Assembly (NCBI GenBank): GCA_016125075.1
Contig: WGMO01000020.1
Location: 91,852 to 133,553 of the forward strand
Direction: 5' to 3'
DNA from: Terrimonas sp.
GTDB taxonomy: Bacteria > Bacteroidota > Bacteroidia > Chitinophagales > Chitinophagaceae
Length of the DNA stretch: 41,702 nt
Shown in pieces: positions 17,579-28,500 of the stretch. Made by a program: the position numbers and the translations under genes. The notes beneath the pieces are model-generated. The model was not told where the DNA came from. It was given only the letters and a program-made list of their open reading frames with translations, and did not search any database. Within the stretch, counting starts at the first letter, position 1. Every line of letters begins with the position of its first letter.

Positions 17579-18375
17579 AAGAAAAGAAAATCCCGGCAGG
17601 AAAGACCGATATCTTTTATACGGTTCATGGAAAAGGTAAGACCATCATGCTGGTTCACGGGTTTGGGGAAGATAATACGGTTTGGCGGCACCAGATTGCA
17701 TGGCTGGAAAATGATTTCCAGGTCATTGTACCCCTGTTACCGGGAACCGGCCGATCGGGAATGATCGATGATATGAGTATGGAGGGGATGGCCGCCCTTT
17801 TAAAAAAGATACTGGATCATGAAAATATCCTTACCTGTACCCTGATCGGGCATAGCATGGGTGGTTATATCGCGCTTGCTTTTGTATCGTTATTTCCCAA
17901 AATGATAGAGAAATTTGTACTCTTTCATTCAACGGCTTATCCGGATAGTGCTGAGAAAAAATCTATCCGGGAAAAAGGAATCCGGTTCATCCGGGAATAT
18001 GGGGCATTCGAATTTCTGCGCAGCACCACACCCAATTTATTTTCTCCCTTATTCAGGGATGAACATCCCGAAATAGTTGAAAAACAAATAGCAGGATTAA
18101 GCAACTTTTCAGCGGAGTCGCTCGTTACTTACTACAAAGCCATGATGGAAAGACCCGACAGAATTAATGTGCTGAAAAACAGTGAATTCCCAGTTCTTTT
18201 CCTGGCCGGAAAATATGACAATGCAGTTCCTTTACAAGAGGTTTTAGCGCAAAGTCATCTGCCGTATTTATCGTATATTCATATTCTAAAAAAATCCGGA
18301 CATATGGGAATGATTGAAGAGTCTGAGGACAGTAACCGGGTTCTGGATAAATTTTTGCGGGATAATTGGAATTAA
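17575..18375 (+). CDS. Alpha/beta-fold hydrolase
   Basis: A 266-residue cytosolic hydrolase with a complete catalytic triad: Ser94 in the nucleophile elbow GHSMGG, Asp215 in AGKYDNAVP, His243 in KKSGHMGMIEE. The oxyanion element HGFGE lies at 28-32. The start at ATG 17575 is supported by the ATGA overlap with the DUF4105 gene. The frame stays open far upstream inside that gene, but the extra sequence has no hydrolase character. The substrate is unknown. No signal peptide is seen, so it acts on the inner side of the membrane. Co-translation with the DUF4105 protein suggests linked expression, not necessarily linked chemistry. Confidence 0.92.
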   Translation: MKEKKIPAGKTDIFYTVHGKGKTIMLVHGFGEDNTVWRHQIAWLENDFQVIVPLLPGTGRSGMIDDMSMEGMAALLKKILDHENILTCTLIGHSMGGYIALAFVSLFPKMIEKFVLFHSTAYPDSAEKKSIREKGIRFIREYGAFEFLRSTTPNLFSPLFRDEHPEIVEKQIAGLSNFSAESLVTYYKAMMERPDRINVLKNSEFPVLFLAGKYDNAVPLQEVLAQSHLPYLSYIHILKKSGHMGMIEESEDSNRVLDKFLRDNWN

Positions 18376-18395
18376 GAACACCGTAGTTACGATTC

Positions 18396-21014
18396 ATGAA
18401 AAAACATCTCCTAATTGTATGCTTGTTTCTTGGGGTTTATGCAAACTCTTATGCCAGGCATATTGCCGGAGGAGAGATATACTATCAGTACCTGGGTCCG
18501 GGTTCGTCACCCAATACCAGCCAATACAGGATCACCCTGCGCCTCTTCAGGGATTGTGAATCCAGTGGTGCGCAACTGGATGGCAGTGTAAATATTGCCA
18601 TCTTCAATAAAGGGGGCAATACGCCGGTTACGGGTTCCCCGTTTAGCACTAACCTTGATCATATTGAAACCATACAAAGAACCATTGGGTCCTTGCAATG
18701 TATCATCAATGAGCCAACTGTTTGTTATCAAATAGGATTTTATTACCTGATTGTTACCTTACCAGACACACCACAGGGTTATTGGATTACGTTTCAACGT
18801 TGTTGCCGTGTTGATTTTGTATCCAACCTTGGCGTTTCCAATAACGTAGGTGCTACTTATCTCGGTAGCATCGCAGGTTCCAACGGGGTAACCCATAACT
18901 CCAGCCCGCAATTCCAGGTAAAGGATACAGCACTGGTTTGCCAGAACAGGATTTTTACGCTAGATTTTAGTGCCGTCGACCCTGATTCGGATTCTTTGAG
19001 TTATTCATTCTGTGAAGCATATGATGGGGGCTCTGCCGGCTTACCGGTAGTAACCAATCCACCACCACCCCCGTATAGTTCGGTTCCATATGGCAACGGC
19101 TTTAGTGCAGTTAAACCTTTGGGTAATGGTGTTTCCATTAATCCTATAACAGGCATCATTACCGGGATCGCCCCGGCTGCGGGATCGTATGTGATTGCGG
19201 TTTGTGTCAATGAGTGGAGAAACGGTATTGTTTTTAATACACATAGAAAAGACTTTATTTTAAAAGTAGGCAATTGCGATTTTATTGCTGCCCAGTTACC
19301 ATTGAAGATTTCTTCCTGTGATGGCTTTACTGTTTCTTTTGAAAATCAGACACCCAGTGCCCTGATTCATTCCTGGCATTGGGATTTTGGTGTCGCTGCG
19401 GTGGCCAATGATACTTCAAACCTTGAAAAACCGACTTTCACATTCCCGGATACAGGATTATACTCCGTTAAATTAATTGTCAATGGTGGTGATCCCTGTT
19501 CTGATTCGGCCACAACACAGGTGGCCGTTTACCCCGGCTATTATCCCGGGTTTATCATCAGCGGTATTTGCTTCGGGAAACCGACCCAGTTTACCGATAC
19601 CTCCAGTACCCGTTACGGTGTGATCAGCAAATGGCGTTGGGATTTTGGTCAGGTCTCCGCTTCCAACGACACGTCCATCATCCAAAACCCAATCTATACC
19701 TACCCAACCATGGGTACAAAGTCCGCTACCCTGATTGTTGAAAGCAGTAAGGGTTGTATTGATACGGTTACCCACGATATTACCATCATCGATAAACCAC
19801 CTATTGACCTTCCCTTCCATGACACGCTGATTTGCAGCATTGATTCTTTACAAATACCCGCCTCTGCGCCGGGTGGAGGAGTATTTAGCTGGGGACCGAA
19901 CTATAATATCATTAATGCAAATTCTTCAACCCCCACGGTATTTCCGAAAGTCACTACGGTGTACCATGTCAATCTCGATGACAATGGCTGTTTGAATGAT
20001 GATACCGTGCGGGTGAGAGTGGTCGATTTCGTTACGCTGAGTCTCCGGGGTGATACCACTATTTGTGCAACGGACCCGGTGCAATTATTCGCCCAGACCG
20101 ATGGCCTGCAGTTTAACTGGACACCTGCCGCCTCGCTGGATGATCCCACCGCACAAAATCCAATTGCACGGCCGGATATCACAACTTTATACCAGGTAAC
20201 CGCCACCATTGGAAAATGCAATGCCACCAGTTCGGTGAATATTGTTGTTGTGCCCTATCCATACTCCAATGCCGGAAACGATACCACCATTTGTTACAGA
20301 ACAACCGCGCAACTGCAGGGTGCCGTCAACCCCGGCGCCATTTTTAACTGGTCGCCCGGGCTTACCCTGAGCAGTACCTCCATATTAAACCCTATTGCGA
20401 GCCCCCCTGCTACCGCGAGTTATATACTAACCTCTTTTGAAAACCTGGGATGTCCCAAACCCGGACGTGATACAGTGATGGTTGTTATGCTGCCAAAAGT
20501 CAATGCCTTTGCCTGGCGTGACACATCCATTGTAGTGGGTCAGCCGTTACAGCTGGCAGGCAGTGGTGGTGAATCTTACTCCTGGTATCCCCCTACCGGT
20601 TTAAATAACCCGAATATATTCAACCCCGTTGCCCTTCATGATGGAAGCCTGGATAGTATCCGGTATTGGGTTCGTGTCACCGACGAAGCCGGTTGTACGG
20701 ACTCTGCTACCCTGCTGGTCAAAATTTATAAGGTTACACCCCAAATCTTTGTTCCCACTGCTTTTACTCCAAACGGCGATGGACTCAATGATGTAGTAAG
20801 ACCCATAGCGGTGGGGATACAAAAAATCGAATATTTCAGGATCTATAACCGCTGGGGGCAACTTGTTTTCAGTACGACAGTGAACGAACAGGGATGGGAT
20901 GGGAAAATTGGCGGCCAGGAACAGGGCACCAATACATTCGTATGGCTGGTGAAAGGAATTGATTACCTTGGAAAAACATTTTTCCAGAAAGGAACTGTAA
21001 CCCTGATAAGATAA
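18396..21014 (+). CDS. Large PKD/Ig-repeat exported protein with T9SS type B C-terminal domain
   Basis: An 872-residue predicted surface or secreted protein. It has a signal peptide (about 1-20, ending SYA), an N-terminal beta domain (about 21-300, starting RHIAGGEIYYQY with the paired-Cys FQRCCRVDF), and two PKD domains (about 305-380 and 385-470, each with W-x-W-DFG). Four shorter Ig-like repeats follow (about 488-785), each with a W-x-P core, an NP-x-A element and T-x-Y-x-V. The type B sorting domain is about 780-872: VPTAFTPNGDGLND, YNRWGQLVF, GWDGKIGG, ending KGTVTLIR. The first repeat lacks the NP element. It starts 20 bases after the hydrolase, so it may share that transcript. Adhesion is likely for such proteins but not shown here. 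Confidence 0.92.
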   Translation: MKKHLLIVCLFLGVYANSYARHIAGGEIYYQYLGPGSSPNTSQYRITLRLFRDCESSGAQLDGSVNIAIFNKGGNTPVTGSPFSTNLDHIETIQRTIGSLQCIINEPTVCYQIGFYYLIVTLPDTPQGYWITFQRCCRVDFVSNLGVSNNVGATYLGSIAGSNGVTHNSSPQFQVKDTALVCQNRIFTLDFSAVDPDSDSLSYSFCEAYDGGSAGLPVVTNPPPPPYSSVPYGNGFSAVKPLGNGVSINPITGIITGIAPAAGSYVIAVCVNEWRNGIVFNTHRKDFILKVGNCDFIAAQLPLKISSCDGFTVSFENQTPSALIHSWHWDFGVAAVANDTSNLEKPTFTFPDTGLYSVKLIVNGGDPCSDSATTQVAVYPGYYPGFIISGICFGKPTQFTDTSSTRYGVISKWRWDFGQVSASNDTSIIQNPIYTYPTMGTKSATLIVESSKGCIDTVTHDITIIDKPPIDLPFHDTLICSIDSLQIPASAPGGGVFSWGPNYNIINANSSTPTVFPKVTTVYHVNLDDNGCLNDDTVRVRVVDFVTLSLRGDTTICATDPVQLFAQTDGLQFNWTPAASLDDPTAQNPIARPDITTLYQVTATIGKCNATSSVNIVVVPYPYSNAGNDTTICYRTTAQLQGAVNPGAIFNWSPGLTLSSTSILNPIASPPATASYILTSFENLGCPKPGRDTVMVVMLPKVNAFAWRDTSIVVGQPLQLAGSGGESYSWYPPTGLNNPNIFNPVALHDGSLDSIRYWVRVTDEAGCTDSATLLVKIYKVTPQIFVPTAFTPNGDGLNDVVRPIAVGIQKIEYFRIYNRWGQLVFSTTVNEQGWDGKIGGQEQGTNTFVWLVKGIDYLGKTFFQKGTVTLIR

Positions 21015-21083
21015 GCCGGAAATATCCGCAACATAAAAGATAAACTTATTATCTTCCCACCTGTTAGGACCTAAAATCAAGCC

Positions 21084-21845
21084 ATGTCAAAAATCGTATT
21101 TATTACCGGCGCCAGTTCAGGTTTTGGAAAGGCCATAGCAGAAAAATTCGCCGAAGGCGGATATGATCTCATTTTGAATGGGAGGAGAGAAGACCGCCTG
21201 CAAGAGTTGGGCAATGAGCTGGAAAATCGATTTAACATCGCTGTTTACCTGCTCCCCTTTGATGTGCAGCAACAGGAAAAAGTATATGCCTCCATCCATC
21301 ATTTACCCGCAGCATGGCAGCAAATCGACATCCTGGTCAACAATGCAGGTTTAGCCCTGGGGCGGGATTATTTTGATGAAGCTTCAATCGAAGACTGGAA
21401 TGTCATGATCGATACCAATGTGAAAGGACTCCTCTACGTCTCAAAAGCGGTCATCCCTTTCATGCAAAAAAACAAAAAAGGGCATATCATCAATATTGGT
21501 TCCACGGCCGGAAAGGAAGTGTATGAAAAAGGAAATATCTATTGTGCGTCCAAACATGCCGTGGACGCCATTTCAAAAGCGATGCGCATCGACCTGCTGA
21601 AAGACAATATTAAGGTTACGGTTATACATCCCGGTGCAGCTGAAACCGAATTTTCAATTATCCGGTTTAAAGGGGATGAAGAAACCGCCAAAAAAGTATA
21701 TGATGGCTATCAGCCCTTATCGGCAGCGGATATTGCCCAGGTAGCATTTTTCTGCACCACGCTTCCGGAACATGTCTGTATCAATGACCTCGTGATCACC
21801 TGTACCAGCCAGGCCAATTCTTTCTATACTTTCAAAAAGGGATAA
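21084..21845 (+). CDS. NADP-dependent short-chain dehydrogenase, YdfG-like
   Basis: A 253-residue classical SDR. The cofactor motif is TGASSGFG (8-15), with NGRR at 32-35 favouring NADP. NNAG is at 86-89. The catalytic residues are Ser140 in INIGS, Tyr153 and Lys157 in YCASK. The C-terminal half (PGAAETEFSIIRFKGDEETA, LPEHVCINDLVI) closely resembles YdfG, a 3-hydroxy acid/L-allo-threonine dehydrogenase, so this is the best guess of substrate class. It is preceded by a TATCTTCC element at 21050-21057 and stands alone. Confidence 0.93.
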   Translation: MSKIVFITGASSGFGKAIAEKFAEGGYDLILNGRREDRLQELGNELENRFNIAVYLLPFDVQQQEKVYASIHHLPAAWQQIDILVNNAGLALGRDYFDEASIEDWNVMIDTNVKGLLYVSKAVIPFMQKNKKGHIINIGSTAGKEVYEKGNIYCASKHAVDAISKAMRIDLLKDNIKVTVIHPGAAETEFSIIRFKGDEETAKKVYDGYQPLSAADIAQVAFFCTTLPEHVCINDLVITCTSQANSFYTFKKG

Positions 21846-22054
21846 TACCGGTCTGCTCTTGACAATGTAAAAAAATATTCCTTTCTTACTAATCCTTATT
21901 CAGGATCCTGTCCCTCCATCACCCCTTGAATCATAATGCGTAGTAGCCCTAGGGAAATATACTTTCATGTCCATATTCCTGTTCAAAAATTTCAATATTC
22001 ATGAGATTATCGGCTATATTTATGAGGATATTCCAATTCCGTTTAAAGACCACT
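21846..22054. other. Intergenic gap, no gene seen
   Basis: About 210 bases between the dehydrogenase and the next gene. TTGACA occurs at 21859-21864, but Bacteroidota do not use the classical -35 element. TACTTTC near 21961 is a weak -7-like match. No convincing ORF, RNA or hairpin is seen. Confidence 0.4.
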
Positions 22055-22540
22055 ATGACAAAGCCGTACCTGCTCATACCATTCCTGTTTTTTGCATCGC
22101 TGCTTTCCGCACAAACACAGGCCGTACAGGTAACCCATTATGGCAATTGCGATAGCCGGATCATTTCACAAGTCGACAGTATCAAAAAACTTTATGCTGC
22201 AGATGGCTTCCTGCTGTTGAAAGAGGCTGCCATCACCATGGAAAGTGAGTATGAATTACCGGTCATTGTACCTTTAAATGAAGGCAGCTGGTACCAGTTT
22301 GTGTTTATTGGCGAGTATACATCAAGGTTATATGAGGTAAGGATGTATGACTGGAATGAACGGATGGTGGTATTTCAGCAAAAAAGATGGGGAGATGTTG
22401 ACGGGAATGTCATCTCCTATGCGTACCAACCCAAATTCTCTGAATTCCATATGATAAAACCGGTGCAGGTAAACAAAGAGAAAAAGAAAAACCTATGCGG
22501 GTATGTGATGATGTTTAAGAAAACTGGCAACACGAACTGA
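22055..22540 (+). CDS. Small exported protein of unknown function
   Basis: A 161-residue protein not recognised as a named family. From ATG 22055 it has a clear signal peptide (TKPYLLIPFLFFASLLSAQ). The mature part of about 140 residues is mixed alpha/beta, with YELPVIVPLNEGSWYQFVFIG, YEVRMYDWNERMV and a lysine-rich patch near the end (NKEKKKN). There is one Cys early (NCDSR) and one late (LCGY), which could pair. An in-frame ATG at 22001 would add 18 residues and bury the signal, so 22055 is preferred. It is convergent with sprA and followed by a terminator. Confidence 0.72.
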   Translation: MTKPYLLIPFLFFASLLSAQTQAVQVTHYGNCDSRIISQVDSIKKLYAADGFLLLKEAAITMESEYELPVIVPLNEGSWYQFVFIGEYTSRLYEVRMYDWNERMVVFQQKRWGDVDGNVISYAYQPKFSEFHMIKPVQVNKEKKKNLCGYVMMFKKTGNTN

Positions 22541-22567
22541 TCCGCAGCTTACCCTTCAAAAAGTTAT

Positions 22568-22591
22568 CCGCCCTGCAGGCGGTATTTTTTT
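22568..22591. terminator. Bidirectional terminator between the small exported gene and sprA
   Basis: A short GC stem CCGCC/GGCGG (22568-22572 with 22578-22582) is followed on the plus strand by TATTTTTTT. On the minus strand it is followed by ATAACTTTTT. It sits between two convergent genes and can serve both, more strongly on the plus strand. Confidence 0.65.
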
Positions 22592-22594
22592 GCC

Positions 22595-25500
22595 TTATTG
22601 ATTCAGGGAAATTCTTAATTGCAGACCCGCCCTCGTATTGGTAACCGGTGCACTGGTAGCAATCTTGGGAATATTCCGGGTCTGTTCAAAATATAAAGTG
22701 GCCCTGACCCGGCTGTTCACCACATAATCGATCGTGGGGTTGATCCTTATCACTTTCTGACCCGCTGTGCCAAATGCTGTATTCTGGTCAAGCTTGCTGT
22801 TGGCCGTAGCATCATCCCGGATTCCGATATCGAGTTTAAACGTAACATCATTATCCAGTTTCATCTTTCCGATCTTTTTAATCAGCGGCATGCCTCTTTT
22901 TCTCCAGTCGGCCCCAATGGTCAATTCGGTTGACCGCTGTTCCGCCAACTGGTAATCGATAAGGCTCAGGCTCAGCTGTCTTGATTTTCTCACTTCAAAT
23001 CTTGCATTGAGCTGGTTGGAGAAAGTCATATCAACAGAGATCAATGGACCGAATTCCTCACTGATGGTGATATTCGGCACCAGGAAAAAAGGAATATAGT
23101 TCCCGGTCAGTGTATCCACAAATTCGGGGAATCCATACCGGAACGGATCTTTAAAGAATAATGCCGAGGCAAAATTATTCATGCTGAGGGTGCTGTTATA
23201 ACCATGGCGGATCGTAACATTTGTGAAAATCTTATCCAGCCCCGGTATCCTGCTCAACCCATTGTAGGTAATATTCCAGTTCGGTTTGGGCAGCAACCCT
23301 TTAAACGGGTTACTTTTTAGGTTTCCATTACTGTTCTTGATCAGGTTGATACTTAAAGGGTCCTTTTTCGTATAGGCACCGAGAAAGGATGGTATCAGCA
23401 CTTCCTGTGCATAGCGGCCATAACCCTCATAATATCCATCCGGATTTTGGGTGCTTCCGGCCGCATAGGGGTTAAGGTTTTTAAGCTTTGCCGACATGAT
23501 TAGCCGGTTGGCCTCAAACTGCTTGAAGGTTTCGGATAATATATTCGGGTCAAACTTGGTGAACAGGGTCTGGTAGGAGATATAACTGATACTGAATCCC
23601 CCGGTTGCATAAGGGTTATACCTTCGTAGCTGATCAGAACTGTTGGAAGATGTGTCCTTGTATAATTCGGAATAATTCTTACTGAAATCCTTTTTCAGGC
23701 TGAGGTCAATATTCAGGTCGCGGATCGGTCTTACCTGAGCGGTGATGCCCAGGTGCTGATCATAGCGTTGCTGGATCAGGGCATTAAAAATCGGATCACG
23801 GGTCAGCAGGTTTTTATTACCCGCCTTATTGATCCAGGTGGTATCCGGTTGTTTCCCAAATGCAAAACCAAACCCGGGGTTCAGCCCTCTCCAGTTCTGT
23901 CCCAGTAATACTGTACTGTCCAGGTATCCCGGTAATTCCGTTCCTGCATTTTCAGTAAACTGAACCTGCACCTGTTTCAGGGAGGTAGCCAGTTTCATCG
24001 CACCTTTAAGAAGTCCCGAGGGGTCGCCCGGCTGTTTCGTGAGCCTGCGAATCTGTTTCTGGAGTTTCCTGGCTTTCCGCCTGAGTTTCTTTTTTTCCTT
24101 TTTGGATACCTTATTCGAATCTATAATTTTATTCAGACTGTCCAGTTGCTTGGTAAAAACTGACACCTGGGGATCATTATTGACCGGAGGGGCCGTTCCA
24201 TTCGAATTGATCTTGCGCAGGAACTTGGATTTATTATAGAGTTCTTCAAACTTCAATTCACTGGTCAGGTTTTTGGTCTGACCGTTTGTGATCGTATTCC
24301 CCTGCTCCCTTGCCAGTAAAGACGCGCCGATCCAGTCATACTGTGCTTTGTAACTCAGTCGCATGGTTGTCCAGTCAAGTAAAGGGAATTTATTGAAAGG
24401 CACGGTATAAGACAGGGTGGCTTCATGATGATAACGCGTATTCCTGCCGCCATCAAAGAAGTTCTTTCTTACCGAATCCTTCTTGGTCCTGGTATCGATC
24501 CTGCCCTCGGGTTCGTCAATCCTGGCATTATTCGTAGCACTGAAATCAAGGTTCAGGGATTTAGTGAGGTCCCAGCGGAGTATATAAAACCTGTCGAAAG
24601 TGAAATACTTATCATAAGTTTCTGGCACTTTGTAGGGCCCGCCACCGACATTACGGGGACGTAAGGCACCAAACTGCCGAAAGACATCTCCTTTGACCGA
24701 AATCTGCGAAGGAGCCAGGTTAAAATTAAAATCCTTCACCAGGCTAAACCATTTGGATTTCGATTTGATCAATTTCCTGAAAGGCTCAACCGTTTTGGGC
24801 TTTGGCGCAAAATTGTAGGCGATGGCTCCCCTGGTCCGCCTGATCTCTTCATTTTCGATCAGCGGGTTATGTGAAACTGTTGAGGTATGGGAAAAATTGA
24901 AATCAAGATTGGAGATATCCCATAAATGCGGGTTCTTATCCCCAGTCCTGTTCTTCTTAACATTGGTAAAGTTGATGGTCTTGATGGTGGTGATATCTGC
25001 TGCATTGTTTTTTATAGAGTCCTGCTTATCCTGTGGGTTATTTGCCAGCACTTGTTTTAATGTCAGGTCCAGCGCATAGGGATCATATTGAGGAGTATGA
25101 GTGGTTTTGCTGATACTGGCATACACCGGAATTTGTATCGCTGCCTGCCTGGGTAATAATTTACCAAGGTCGAGATTGGTCGATACATCAAACTGTCGGA
25201 AATCCTCCCGGCTTCGCTCATTCACTTTTTGTTCAATCGTTCCAAAACCTGCGCTTTTCGCCGTTCCTGAAAAACTCAGGTTGCCCAGGTCCGCCAGGGT
25301 AATATCCACCCTTCCGGTTGCGGCCCATCCTCCTTTTTCATCAAGTTTGGATAATCGCAGCTCATTAAACCATACTTCGGTACATACATTTTCACGTTTT
25401 GCATTCTGCACACCCAGTAACATGCCCCTCACCTCACCAAGGCTTGGATTACCGATGATGCCAAAGGTTTTACCATTGACCGTATCCGAATAATAATTAG

Positions 25501-28500
25501 ACACGGAAGTGCCGCTTTTGTCCCTTTTCAATTTCAGGTTCGTGAGTTCCGGTATATCAAAATCAAGGTTATTTTCTTCCGGCCATATCGCCAATGAATC
25601 GGTAGCGCCAAAAGGCGTAAGCTTAAGCGGGATCTTCACTTCGTAGTAATTACTTACAAAATCAGTTCCGATCCTCACCACTGCATTCAGGTCCCCGTCA
25701 TTCAACTGCGGATAGCCCTGCACTTCTTCAGCGTGTACAAACATCTGTAACCGTCCATATTGCCGGAGATCGAGGTTAAAATTCTTGAACACCCCCCTGG
25801 CCTGGTCCTGTTCCAGTTCACAGACCTTTAAACTTAAGGATTGTTCATTCAGGAATAACTGCACATTGTTATTACTCAGCTGTTGTTGCCGCTCAATGCC
25901 GGGAGGTATCACATATTTAATGGGCTGCCGCTGATCATTTTCCTCCAGGTTCACCGCCAGCACGTCAACATTCGTAGCATCGTTTGCAGGAAGCACTTTA
26001 TACTGTCCGGTGGTATCGATCTCGTAAGAAAACTTTCTCCATTGGTTCCGGATCAGTTCCAGTTTACCAAACCGGAGCACCGCTGTATCTTCAAAACCCG
26101 TAAGGAACATCCTGATGAATCGTATCGATTTGAAATCCGGGATATTCCCCACTTTATCCTGGTATTCTTTTATTGGGATCCGGAAGAGGTACCAATCCTC
26201 ATCCCTTTTGGTGCCATTGACAAGATCTACGGTCACAGTTCTTTTATCCGTGATAAAGTTTGAACCCGAAAGCATATTGGGTTTTATATCCACCCGGTAT
26301 TGGAAATACTCTTCATTTTCATTCAGGGTATTATCCTTATTCAATTCTTCCTGATCGGGATAAAGCGTAAATGCATTGATGAATTGTGAATTGGCCGATG
26401 CGACCGGCGAATTACCATGGGGGTTATTGATATTCTTGTACCGTGCCAGGATACCATCATTGGAAGTGAAGCTTTCATCCCGGTAATTTTTGAAATTATC
26501 GGCAGAAGGATCCTTCAAAGCATTTTGATATACCGGGGCATTGGCGCCAAAATTACCCAGCAGGCTTGCGAGGTAATTGGCAAATTTGGTTTGCTCGTCT
26601 GTATCTGTCAATCCATCATACCCCACATCCTGGAAAGGCCGGTCATTGGGGTCATTGCTGAAAGCATTGGTTACCTGGATTGGGTTCTTGGGCACTTTTC
26701 CCCATACTGTTGTATCAACAGGGATATTAGGATTGGCAGCGGTCGGCAAACCGTTTTCATATTGTCTTTTCCCGTCTTTCAATACGTCTTCCGAAATATT
26801 GCCCAGCTGAAAATACAGTTGCCCACCGGTGCTGCCGGGTTTATTGGTAAAGGGATCCTTTAGCCAGAATTCAATAAATTCTACGTTACCGGTTTCAAAA
26901 TCTGTCTGATCAATATTCCGCATGATACCCCCCCAGGCCTGTTTGGGATTGAGAAGGTTCCCATTGGCATCAACCCTTCCATTCCGGTATTCAAAATTAT
27001 AGGGCCCTTTTTCTTTGGGGTAATAGGCAAGGTCAAAGGTCGTAAGCAATCCCTGACCATAATCGTTATAACGTTGCGGGAAAACCTCTTTTTGCAAAAC
27101 CTGTCTTACTTCGGGTTTTGACAGCTCTTCAAGATTTTTTTGCAGGGGGTTATTGGAGTTTCTGGCTTCCTGTAAAACGGTTTCGATATTATACCAGGCC
27201 AGTTTTGCCCTGTTATAACCATAGGTTAGGTCGTTATTGAGTAAGGCTTCCGGAAATAATTCGGTCCCGTTTTGGTCTACGGCATATTGCGGCGTGGAGG
27301 CCAGGGTCCAGCTAATGATCGGAAACCTTAAATCGATACTGTTCCGGGTGCCTTCAAAATCATCAATATAAACAACGCCATTGGCTCCTTTGCCGATTTG
27401 TTTGGCATGTCCGGGTTTCAGCCAGGCCGCTTCGCCATAGGCGGTAATGGAAGACATGGCCTTTGTGGAATAAAACGGCAATTTATCCAGCCACTTGGAA
27501 AGCCTGGGTATCTCACTTCTGTAATCAAAGTCCAGTCCGTACATCGTATTCCGGACAGGGTCTTCTCCATAACTTTGTTTGATAAAGAAGGGGCGTTCCC
27601 CAACCCGTACAATTGTTCCTCCCAATGATAATTTTTTATTGACGAGGTAATCAAAACGCGTGGCCATGAAATTCTTGGTTTGCAGACCGAAGAGGGCATT
27701 GTTCTCATATTGAACATCCACCGGGAGACCGGCATTGATGATGGCCTGGTTGATGATCCGGAGTGAACCGAGGTCATAGTTAATTTCATAATCAACATTC
27801 TCCCGCAGCACCTGTCCGCCAGCTGTAACGGTAACCGAACCCCGGGGGATATTAAAGCCCAACTGGTAATCGGTCTGTGAAGCAGATTTAGACTTACCGA
27901 TGATCTTGAACCTGTTCAGGTTGGCATAGGTCTGGGCAATCGCCTTGATTGTATCATACAACGGGTAGTAGATATATTTATCTTTCAGCGCCTGTGTGGC
28001 ATACACATATTCCAGGTCCTTACCAAAAGGTTCCAGTACGGGAAATATGATCCTGCTTTGTGAAGAGATGACGGTAAACCCTTCAATATAATCGAACTTG
28101 CCGTCGGGCTGGGGGTCGTTCTGATTATTGAGCCGGTCAAGGTTCAGCAGGGAAAGCAGGGGCTTCCCTTTATTGTTGGGGTCCGACACATCATCGGGGG
28201 GCAGGTATTGTTTTTCACCCAGGCTGGGTTCTTCGTAATAGATTTTAAGATCAAAATCCTGTCTTTCCAGTTGCCCGAAACCGACAGAATACACATTCTT
28301 CATCATCAGGTTCCATAAAGGAAGGTTGGTCCTTTGGGATGTGGCTTTTAAGAGTTTCAAAAACAAGACTGGCTGTGTATTGGCCGATGAATCGGGTGGC
28401 ACATCGGTTGAAAACTCTCCCACCTGGTACACCTGGCCGTTATAGGTATATTGAAAGGCTACTGCCAATACCTCGTCGGGCTGGAGTTGCTGGTTGAGGG

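Noticed and set aside
21084-21845. Sepiapterin reductase completing a biopterin pathway with the PTPS genes
   Set aside because: The SDR matches YdfG in its C-terminal half and is about 15 kb from the pterin genes, so there is no support for that role.
21859-21864. TTGACA as a sigma-70 -35 box
   Set aside because: Bacteroidota housekeeping promoters use TTG/TAnnTTTG, and no matching -7 box lies at the right distance.
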